From NCBI GenBank assembly GCA_013204355.1, contig JABMOA010000070.1, positions 1-10,414 of the forward strand: DNA of 10,414 bases, given 5' to 3'. This stretch comes from Candidatus Woesearchaeota archaeon. Lineage in GTDB: Archaea > Nanobdellota > Nanobdellia > Woesearchaeales > GW2011-AR9. Below, in pieces: positions 1 to 4,926 of this stretch. The notes under the pieces were generated by a model. It was given only the letters and a program-made list of their open reading frames with translations. It had not been told where the DNA came from and did no database searches. Each line of letters begins with the position of its first letter. Position 1 is the first letter of the stretch. Both the position numbers and the translations under genes were made by a program.

Positions 1-182
1 ACTTCATACATACCAAGAACAAGAACTGCTTTTAACCCGAATGCGATTGGGTCTTCTTTAACTTGCATTTCTCCAATTGCGCCACCTTCACGTGCAATTG
101 CTTCTGCTTTTTCTTTGATTGGTTCTAAATCTACTTCAACACCTGTTGGCATTATTTTGAATGTTATTACTGCTTTTCCCAT
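1..182 (-). CDS. aef1b: Archaeal translation elongation factor 1-beta (aEF1B), N-terminal 60 residues; gene continues past the left edge
   Basis: aEF1B is the nucleotide exchange factor that reloads aEF1A with GTP during protein synthesis in the cytoplasm. Translating the minus strand from the ATG at 182 gives an uninterrupted N-terminus: MGKAVITFKIMPTGVEVDLE, then an amphipathic helix, then a segment reading EDPIAFGLKAVLVLGMYE. This matches the small archaeal aEF1B family, which is usually about 90 residues, so roughly the last third lies outside the window. The start is supported by a GGGAGG Shine-Dalgarno (191-196) 8 nt upstream, which also encodes the C-terminus of the Yip1-family gene before it. 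That gene's stop is separated from this ATG by one base, so the two are almost certainly co-transcribed and translationally coupled. The identification is firm. Confidence 0.93.
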   Translation of the reverse strand, partial: MGKAVITFKIMPTGVEVDLEPIKEKAEAIAREGGAIGEMQVKEDPIAFGLKAVLVLGMYE

Positions 183-183
183 T

Positions 184-777
184 TTATATACCTCCCATTG
201 CTAATATAATTCCTGCAAAAATAAATGCAAGAATTATAATAAATATGATTGGAATTGCGATTGCAAGAAGATATGCTGCTAAAGCTTTTCCACGACTGAT
301 TTCATGATATATTGAAAATCCAATGGTTGTTAAATAAATACTATACACCATTGCACTAAGAGATAATAATTGTGAAATTATGACAACAAATAGGTTTGCT
401 TTTAAACTTTGACTCATTAATAAAAATATGAATGCTAAACAAATTCCCATCAATAAAGAGGGAACTGCACCATAAACATATCCAATGACTGTATCTTTGT
501 ATTTACCTTTTCCTTTAAACAAATGCAATAACAAGTGTATTACACCAGTAATTACAAAAAAACCAACAAGACCAGATATCATCAAAAAAATATAAAGGCT
601 GATTGGATTTAGATTAAGAATAGTTGTTAAATTATAAGCACGACCTACAATAAGAGACCTAATCAAAACAAACACTAACCAAAATAGAAATGCTGAACCT
701 AAAGTTTCTTTTTTAATCGTTTTAAAAAATTTTTCAGGATTTTGGGTAACTCTCTGTATCTTCTGAAAAAACTTCAT
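184..777 (-). CDS. Yip1-family multi-pass membrane protein
   Basis: This 197-residue protein has a short basic amphipathic N-terminus (about 1-26, motif NPEKFFKTIKKE) followed by about five hydrophobic segments near residues 27-45, 58-87, 98-122, 128-155 and 164-193. The cytosolic NPxxFF lead-in and the FKGKGKYKDTVIGYVYGAVP stretch before the third segment are typical of archaeal and bacterial proteins with a Yip1 domain. Eukaryotic Yip1 members act in membrane traffic, but the prokaryotic role is unknown and I assign none. It sits between the zinc-ribbon gene (2 nt gap upstream) and aEF1B (1 nt gap downstream), so it is the middle gene of a three-gene transcript. Its own ribosome binding site is weak (GAAGGACC in the end of the zinc-ribbon gene), which fits translational coupling. 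Fold assignment is fairly sure; function is not. Confidence 0.8.
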   Translation of the reverse strand: MKFFQKIQRVTQNPEKFFKTIKKETLGSAFLFWLVFVLIRSLIVGRAYNLTTILNLNPISLYIFLMISGLVGFFVITGVIHLLLHLFKGKGKYKDTVIGYVYGAVPSLLMGICLAFIFLLMSQSLKANLFVVIISQLLSLSAMVYSIYLTTIGFSIYHEISRGKALAAYLLAIAIPIIFIIILAFIFAGIILAMGGI

Positions 778-779
778 TT

Positions 780-947
780 TTAATTTGGTCCTTCAAAGCC
801 ACAACCACAATTGTATTTCACTGCATTAGCTCTACATTCAGTACAACGTACAATTTCTATATCACTACATTCTGGACATTTGAATGTTACGCTACCTTTG
901 TCATTTACAACTTTTCGTTTACACGATGAACAATGTTTTCCTTCCAT
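780..947 (-). CDS. Small HVO_2753-type (DUF1610-like) zinc-ribbon protein, 55 aa
   Basis: Reading the minus strand from the ATG at 947 gives a 55-residue cysteine-rich protein. Cysteines fall at 6 and 9, 24 and 27, 35 and 38, and 47 and 49, enough for two zinc sites. The cores TFKCPECSDIEIVRCTECR and CGFEGP are the signature of the small archaeal zinc-finger family represented by HVO_2753 of Haloferax. In many archaea this gene lies directly before aEF1B, which supports the call; here a Yip1-family gene is placed between them. The last knuckle reads CGC, a CxC pair, where relatives as I recall them have CxxC. No Shine-Dalgarno is seen, but a TATA element lies 26-27 nt upstream, so the mRNA is probably leaderless. 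The opposite-strand reading frame over the same bases has no recognisable features. Molecular function is not established. Confidence 0.88.
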   Translation of the reverse strand: MEGKHCSSCKRKVVNDKGSVTFKCPECSDIEIVRCTECRANAVKYNCGCGFEGPN

Positions 948-968
948 TTTGCTTTTGAGACTGGGTCT

Positions 969-978
969 GTTTATAAAG
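969..978 (-). promoter_or_regulatory. TATA box for the zinc-ribbon/Yip1/aEF1B operon
   Basis: On the minus strand this reads CTTTATAAAC, a good archaeal TATA box. Its centre is about 26-27 nt from the ATG at 947, so transcription probably begins at or next to the start codon (leaderless). Confidence 0.65.
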
Positions 979-1046
979 TTTTCCGCAAGAGAAGTTCAAA
1001 ATGAAATTTTGTTACTTGTTGAAATCACCTCATTTCTTCAATAATC

Positions 1047-1056
1047 TTTTTATAAG
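1047..1056 (+). promoter_or_regulatory. TATA box for the REC-GGDEF gene
   Basis: TTTTTATAAG is centred about 26 nt before the ATG at 1078. There is no Shine-Dalgarno before that ATG, which fits a leaderless transcript. Together with the minus-strand TATA box at 969-978 it forms a divergent promoter region (948-1077) in which I see no gene. Confidence 0.6.
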
Positions 1057-1077
1057 ATCACATTTCAAAATCATGAA

Positions 1078-2106
1078 ATGGCTGCAATGAATATAATTCA
1101 CAGTAATGGTAAATCAACAGTTAGACCTAAAAGGATTTCTGCAGAAGATAAACCATTTTACAGTATTATTATTGTAGATGATGAATATCATGTGCGAAAT
1201 TCTACAAAAATGGTTTTGAAAAAAGCAGGGTATGAACGTTTATACACTGCTTCTTCAGCTTCTGAATTAGAGCAACTTTTGGAAAAAACAGAACCTCATC
1301 TCATTTTAATGGATTTAAACCTTGGAAAATCTCCTCATGATGGTCTTGATTTAATGAAAAGGATTGATGAAGAAAGATTAGCAGTTACCGATTATATTGT
1401 CATTAGTGGAGAACGTGATCATAATCTTATTGGTGAATGCATGGCATACGCCATTGATTTTATGGAAAAAACTTTTAGCATAAGTTCTTTATTGGCAAGA
1501 GTAGAAAATGCTTTAATCAATCGTGAATTTAGGTCAATGGCAATTACTGATTCTATGACCCGGGTTGCAAATAAAGGTACATTTTTAGATCAATTACAAT
1601 ACCATGTTGCTTTATTTGACCGATCAAAACATCCTCTTTCTTTAGTGATGATGGATATTGATCATTTTAAATCATATAATGATACTTTTGGTCACTTAGA
1701 AGGTGATTCTGTTATTAAGGAAGCAGCAAATTTTTATTCTTCACATCTTAGAGCAACAGATCTTTTTGCACGGTATGGAGGGGAGGAATTTGGAATCATT
1801 ATGCCTGAAACACCTTTTGAGGGGGCATTAAGCACATTTGAAAGATTACATAGAGATTTCAAGCAAATTATTTTTAATCCAAAAGAAGGTGTGAAAAAAG
1901 GTGTAACTTTTAGTGCAGGGATTTCAACATTAGATGTTGATTCTTATGAATTACTTCAATCACGTATTAATTTACGTTCTTCTGAAGGACGCATAGAAAT
2001 GACAAATAGAATGATTACTTCAGCAGATCAAGCACTTTATCATGTTAAAGAGAGGGGGAGGAATGGCTGTTGTCCTGATAATTATCTTGTGGGAAATGTT
2101 GTTTAA
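1078..2106 (+). CDS. Response regulator with REC receiver and GGDEF diguanylate cyclase domains
   Basis: This 342-residue cytosolic protein is predicted to make cyclic di-GMP from two GTP under control of a phosphorelay. The REC domain spans about 28-145, with acidic residues D34/D35, phospho-acceptor D79 (LILMDLNL), the switch serine S110 (VISGERD) and K131. The GGDEF domain spans about 155-330. It has the entry motif DSMTRVANKGTF, the metal/GTP motif MMDIDHFKSYNDTFGH, the active-site loop GGEEF (234-238), and the closing motifs VTFSAGIST and ADQALYHVKERGRN. R225-A-T-D228, five residues before GGEEF, is a product-inhibition (I) site. About 30 residues separate GIST from the ADQALY helix, somewhat more than usual. 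An ATG at 1087 is a possible alternative start, but 1078 fits the TATA spacing. The 3' end overlaps the convergent rtcA by 4 bp. No histidine kinase or c-di-GMP effector is visible nearby. Confidence 0.92.
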   Translation: MAAMNIIHSNGKSTVRPKRISAEDKPFYSIIIVDDEYHVRNSTKMVLKKAGYERLYTASSASELEQLLEKTEPHLILMDLNLGKSPHDGLDLMKRIDEERLAVTDYIVISGERDHNLIGECMAYAIDFMEKTFSISSLLARVENALINREFRSMAITDSMTRVANKGTFLDQLQYHVALFDRSKHPLSLVMMDIDHFKSYNDTFGHLEGDSVIKEAANFYSSHLRATDLFARYGGEEFGIIMPETPFEGALSTFERLHRDFKQIIFNPKEGVKKGVTFSAGISTLDVDSYELLQSRINLRSSEGRIEMTNRMITSADQALYHVKERGRNGCCPDNYLVGNVV

Positions 2107-3200
2107 TCCTTTTCTTCAACACTAATTATGTTTCCATCTATTTTAAATCCAATTGGAAGGAATTTCTCTGCAACATAGATATTTGTTTTGGTGTGATTTG
2201 TAATTTTTTCAACTTTAATTTTTGAATCTAATCTTAAACTCATGAATTGAATTAATTGGTCTGCAAGATGTTCGTCAACAGCAGTTTCTGATTCAATGCG
2301 TTCTTTTAATTCATGAGCAACTTCTTTTCCAATTTCCTCAGAGGATTTTCCTTGTTCAATTAATGCATCTCCTCCCAAAATTATAGGATTGTCATAATCC
2401 ATTTTTCCTTCTTTACTAAACAATGCCCATAGCACAGCTTCTCCACCAATGCTTTTCGCATGGACATATTCATCTCTGATGTTAATTGGAACATTATATT
2501 CTTTTAATAGGGATTCTGCCATCCTTTTGATACGATCCCCAACTTCTTTTTCTTGTAATTCTAAGGATACATTAATGACGCCGCGTATTTGTTCTAATTT
2601 TCCTTGTTCTACTAAAACAATTGGAGGGGTTTTGAATTGTAGTTCTTCAAAGAATAAATTGAAATTCTCAAATTCTTTAATGTGAAAGCGGGGTTTTACT
2701 TCAAGCGTAACTTCGCCGCCTCCTTTAGGATAATATCCTCTTTTTTGGATTTTGATTTCAATCTTATCTACATATCGTTGTAAATAGGGAACAAGAATAT
2801 TTTGTAAATAATCCACAGATGCTTGCCATTTTCCACAAGTTCCTCCTTTAATTGTAAAGGTTACTTTTCCGGGTGCGAACAATGAGGGGAGAATTAATGC
2901 TTGTAATAATAATGTGATTGAACCAGCAGTTCCTATGTCAATCTCAAATTTTCCTTTCTTTATTATTCCTGGATGGAACCAAAATTCTGTGGTGCCAAGT
3001 TTGACCTCACTCGTTTTTGCATCGCAGAATTCCTTGAGTGCGTTTATAGATGTAAGATGTTGTGCTTTCAATCCAGGGTTTGGTCGCCCTGCACGAATGT
3101 TTGTAACTTTGAATGGTTGTCCTGTGATTGTGGAAAGTGCGAGTGCAACTCTTACAAGTGCTCCACCGCCTTCTAAATATGCGCCATCTAATTCTATCAT
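2103..3200 (-). CDS. rtcA: RNA 3'-terminal phosphate cyclase
   Basis: RtcA converts an RNA 3'-phosphate to a 2',3'-cyclic phosphate using ATP through a covalent enzyme-AMP intermediate. At 365 residues the protein has the usual family length. The N-terminus (IELDGAYLEGGGALVRVALAL) and the segment NIRAGRPNPGLKAQHL are family signatures, followed by IDIGTAGSITLLLQALI and RGYYPKGGGEV. The C-terminal part contains VDEHLADQLIQF and NHTKTNIYVAEKFLP, where His336 aligns with the nucleotidyl-accepting histidine of E. coli RtcA (His309). About 28 nt before the ATG at 3200 lies an AT-rich TATA-like element, and no Shine-Dalgarno is evident, so the transcript is probably leaderless. The gene is convergent with the GGDEF gene (4 bp overlap) and divergent from the tRNA-Trp gene. 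All expected catalytic elements are present. Confidence 0.95.
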   Translation of the reverse strand: MIELDGAYLEGGGALVRVALALSTITGQPFKVTNIRAGRPNPGLKAQHLTSINALKEFCDAKTSEVKLGTTEFWFHPGIIKKGKFEIDIGTAGSITLLLQALILPSLFAPGKVTFTIKGGTCGKWQASVDYLQNILVPYLQRYVDKIEIKIQKRGYYPKGGGEVTLEVKPRFHIKEFENFNLFFEELQFKTPPIVLVEQGKLEQIRGVINVSLELQEKEVGDRIKRMAESLLKEYNVPINIRDEYVHAKSIGGEAVLWALFSKEGKMDYDNPIILGGDALIEQGKSSEEIGKEVAHELKERIESETAVDEHLADQLIQFMSLRLDSKIKVEKITNHTKTNIYVAEKFLPIGFKIDGNIISVEEKD

Positions 3201-3222
3201 TATTATGAAGGAAGTAGTTCGG

Positions 3223-3232
3223 CATTTTTATG
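3223..3232 (-). promoter_or_regulatory. Probable TATA box for rtcA
   Basis: On the minus strand this reads CATAAAAATG, centred about 27-28 nt upstream of the rtcA ATG at 3200. The position matches the other leaderless promoters in the window, though the sequence is less canonical. Confidence 0.45.
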
Positions 3233-3309
3233 TGTTCTTATTTTTAAGAGAAACTCGATAAAAAGTTTATTTTTCTGTGGTTCCCAAAAAATAACAATTT
3301 TTCCGTAAC

Positions 3310-3319
3310 TTTAATAAAA
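3310..3319 (+). promoter_or_regulatory. Probable TATA box for tRNA-Trp
   Basis: TTTAATAAAA lies about 31 nt before the mature tRNA 5' end. With the 26-27 nt spacing seen at other promoters here, transcription would start near 3341, leaving a 5' leader of about 5 nt for RNase P. The rest of 3201-3345 holds no gene that I can see. Confidence 0.45.
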
Positions 3320-3384
3320 GAGAGTGTGTCTTTTGATTTTATAGTGGGGATATAGTATAACCTGGCCAGAATAGGAGCCTCCAG

Positions 3385-3431
3385 TAATGGAACGTTGAGC
3401 TTCGGCGATGATATATCTTTTCCTTGAAGCA
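3385..3431 (+). other. tRNA-Trp intron 1 at position 37/38 (47 nt)
   Basis: The junctions fit a somewhat relaxed bulge-helix-bulge. The anticodon stem is followed by a central helix CTCC (3379-3382) against GAAG (3426-3429), with one C-A mismatch at C34. The 5' bulge is AGT, cut AG/T (3384/3385); the 3' bulge is CAA, cut CA/A (3431/3432). The intron helix pairs AA and GGAA (3386-3391, with one bulged T) with TTCC and TT (3420-3425). Inside is a GC-TTCG-GC hairpin (3399-3406). Cut sites could be off by one. Confidence 0.75.
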
Positions 3432-3452
3432 AGCTTTAGATCTGGGTTCGAA

Positions 3453-3473
3453 TATTCCTTTTGGAACCGAAAG
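3453..3473 (+). other. tRNA-Trp intron 2 in the T-loop at position 59/60 (21 nt)
   Basis: The T stem CTGGG/CCCAG is extended by a perfect 4-bp central helix TTCG (3447-3450) with CGAA (3468-3471). Two 3-nt bulges flank it: AAT (3451-3453) on the 5' side and AGT (3472-3474) on the 3' side. An inner hairpin, TTCC-TTTT-GGAA, spans 3455-3466. This is the bulge-helix-bulge recognised by archaeal splicing endonuclease. Cutting after the second base of each bulge restores TTCGAAT, a canonical seven-base T-loop. The agreement of both tests makes this a strong prediction from sequence alone. Confidence 0.82.
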
Positions 3474-3488
3474 TCCCAGTATCCCCAC

Positions 3489-3498
3489 TCTTATTTTT
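3489..3498 (+). terminator. Possible T-rich terminator of the tRNA-Trp gene
   Basis: The bases just after the tRNA read TCTTATTTTT. Archaeal transcription often ends at such T-runs, and no hairpin is needed. The signal is short, so confidence is low. Confidence 0.35.
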
Positions 3499-3503
3499 CC
3501 AAC

Positions 3504-3515
3504 AAGTATATAAAC
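3504..3515 (+). promoter_or_regulatory. TATA box for the amino acid permease gene
   Basis: AAGTATATAAAC contains an excellent TATATAAA core centred 26-27 nt before the ATG at 3537. This implies a leaderless permease mRNA separate from the tRNA transcript just upstream. Confidence 0.65.
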
Positions 3516-3536
3516 ATAAAATAACTTCTTGAGTAT

Positions 3537-4796
3537 ATGAAAAGAGGTGAACTAAACCCCATTCTGCAGAACAAGAAACTTTTGATGGCAATTACGACCT
3601 TAATTGGTACGATTGTTGGAGCAGGTATGTTGGGTATTCCGTTTGTTGTTGCGCAAGCTGGGTTTCTTTATGGTTCATTTTTGATTATTGTATTAGGGCT
3701 TGCGTTTTTGATGTTGAATCTTTTTTTGGGAGAAATTGTATTAAGAACAAAAAAACCACATCAATTAACGGGATATGCAGAAAAATATCTTGGAAAAAAT
3801 GGGAAACGTTTCATGATGGTTTCGTTGCTCATTAATGGGTATGGTGCATTAATTGCATATCTTATTGGGGAAGGTGCAACTCTACATTCTATTTTTGGAT
3901 GGGGTGAACCACTGTATTATACGTTAATTTTTTTTGTCGTTACGTTTCTGATTATTTCTCGTGGTGTTAAAACAACAGGTACCATGGAACTTATTTTAAT
4001 TAGTCTTTTATTTGTAGTTGTAGGTATTATTGGTTTGCTATCTTATGATAAAATTCAACTTGCACATCTTGCAGGATTTGATACAACTATATTTTTAGGT
4101 ATTGTAGAATCTTTATTTGGATCCGGATTTACGGCTTTTTTAACCTCTGCAAAAAACTTAATATTTTCAAACCTTGGTGTTTTTATTGCACCATATGGTG
4201 TTGTTTTATTTGCATTAATGGGGTCTCCTGCAATTCCTGAGATGCGTCAGATTTTTGATAAAGATCCGAAACAAATGAAGAAAGCAATTATTTTGGGATC
4301 TTTAATTCCAATGTTTCTTTACATTATTTTTACATTCATTGTTGTTGGATCTATTGGGTATCAAAATTTTTCGCTTCTTGACGCAAATCAAAGAATTGCA
4401 ACGGTTGCATTGAGTATTTATACAAATCCAACTCTTGGTTTATTTGCGAATCTTCTTGCAGTACTTGCAATGTTCACGTCGTTTTTAACATTAGGTTTAG
4501 CTTTAGTTGATATGTATCATCTTGATTATAATTTTAAACGATCCTATGCATTATTACTTACATTTCTTGTTCCTCTCACTATTGTGTTGTTTGATGTGAC
4601 AAGTTTCATTGCAGTTTTAGGGTTGACTGGTGCGTTCGCTGGTGGTCTGGATGCGATCCTTGTAATTTTGATGTATTGGAAAGTAAAGAAGCTTGGGGAA
4701 CGTAAACCAGAATATCAAATGGGTAAGCATAAAGTTCTTGGGATCATATTAATTATTCTTTTTGCATTAGGGATTCTTTCACAATTTTTATATTAA
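3537..4796 (+). CDS. Amino acid permease, resembling the aromatic (Trp/Tyr) permease group of the APC superfamily
   Basis: This 419-residue integral membrane protein has about eleven hydrophobic segments spread over its whole length. The first contains GTIVGAGMLGIPF (24-36), the unwound-helix substrate-binding motif shared by the aromatic amino acid permeases (TyrP/Mtr type) and the related AAAP transporters. The later PYGVVLFALMGSPAIPEM (219-236) is also characteristic of this group. Proteins of this type take up amino acids with protons or sodium; the substrate cannot be fixed from sequence. A tRNA-Trp gene ends 49 bp upstream, which is suggestive for tryptophan but not proof. The stretch around 185-210 (LFGSGFTAFLTSAKNLIF) looks like an insertion compared with typical members. 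There is no Shine-Dalgarno; the start follows the TATA box by the leaderless distance. The gene is followed by 130 bp without a coding region. Confidence 0.85.
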   Translation: MKRGELNPILQNKKLLMAITTLIGTIVGAGMLGIPFVVAQAGFLYGSFLIIVLGLAFLMLNLFLGEIVLRTKKPHQLTGYAEKYLGKNGKRFMMVSLLINGYGALIAYLIGEGATLHSIFGWGEPLYYTLIFFVVTFLIISRGVKTTGTMELILISLLFVVVGIIGLLSYDKIQLAHLAGFDTTIFLGIVESLFGSGFTAFLTSAKNLIFSNLGVFIAPYGVVLFALMGSPAIPEMRQIFDKDPKQMKKAIILGSLIPMFLYIIFTFIVVGSIGYQNFSLLDANQRIATVALSIYTNPTLGLFANLLAVLAMFTSFLTLGLALVDMYHLDYNFKRSYALLLTFLVPLTIVLFDVTSFIAVLGLTGAFAGGLDAILVILMYWKVKKLGERKPEYQMGKHKVLGIILIILFALGILSQFLY

Positions 4797-4870
4797 ATCT
4801 CTTGATTTACACCCATAATTAGTATCATTGTATTTTGTAACTACTAGTTTCTAACAACTGTTCCAAAAAG

Positions 4871-4878
4871 TTTATAAA
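4871..4878 (+). promoter_or_regulatory. TATA box of the four-gene envelope operon
   Basis: TTTATAAA, preceded by a purine-rich AAAAAG BRE-like stretch, predicts a transcription start near 4901. That leaves a leader of about 26 nt containing the Shine-Dalgarno of the first gene. A small inverted repeat (CTACT-TGAA-AGTAG, 4886-4899) lies between the TATA box and the expected start and could be an operator or chance. Confidence 0.6.
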
Positions 4879-4913
4879 GTAATGGCTACTTGAAAGTAGT
4901 ATTCACATAACTA

Positions 4914-4918
4914 GGGGG
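4914..4918 (+). promoter_or_regulatory. Shine-Dalgarno of the coiled-coil membrane protein gene
   Basis: A GGGGG run eight bases before the ATG at 4927 can pair with the 16S rRNA tail. Its presence marks this as a leadered transcript, unlike the leaderless genes to the left. Confidence 0.55.
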
Positions 4919-4926
4919 TTATAATT

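Larger units (their letters stand above)
3346..3487 (+). tRNA. tRNA-Trp (anticodon CCA) interrupted by two introns
   Basis: Removing two predicted introns gives a 74-nt cloverleaf. The acceptor stem is GGGGATA (3346-3352) with TATCCCC (3480-3486), all seven pairs Watson-Crick, followed by discriminator A73 (3487). U8 and A9 are followed by a D arm, GTAT with GAAT, containing one A-A mismatch; the loop has A14, A15, G18-G19 and A21. The anticodon stem is GGAGC (3374-3378) with GCTTT (3433-3437). The loop is C32 T33, anticodon CCA (3381-3383), G37 and A38 (3432). The variable loop is AGAT, and its last T can pair with A15 (Levitt pair). The T stem is CTGGG (3442-3446) with CCCAG (3475-3479), and the spliced T-loop is the canonical TTCGAAT. 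CCA is not encoded. Introns are common in archaeal tRNA-Trp; the second, in the T-loop, is unusual. Because of the introns, a simple tRNA search could miss this gene. Confidence 0.88.

Noticed and set aside
811..1044. 77-residue plus-strand open frame opposite the zinc-ribbon gene
   Set aside because: It is the antisense of a clearly conserved Cys-rich gene and runs through the divergent promoter; the product has no recognisable features.
2449..3261. Several plus- and minus-strand open frames inside rtcA
   Set aside because: They overlap a full-length, well conserved RtcA in other frames and have no promoter or family resemblance.
3244..3432. 62-residue minus-strand open frame over the rtcA-tRNA gap
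   Set aside because: It covers half of the tRNA-Trp gene and its first intron; the tRNA structure explains the sequence better.
3344..3488. A 9-bp acceptor-like stem GTGGGGATA/TATCCCCAC suggesting the tRNA starts at 3344
   Set aside because: Starting at 3346 gives a standard 7-bp acceptor stem directly abutting the T stem, with A73 as discriminator; the extra two pairs lie outside the mature ends.
4886..4899. CTACT-TGAA-AGTAG hairpin as a riboswitch or attenuator
   Set aside because: The stem is only 5 bp and the predicted leader is too short for a riboswitch; it remains at most a possible operator.
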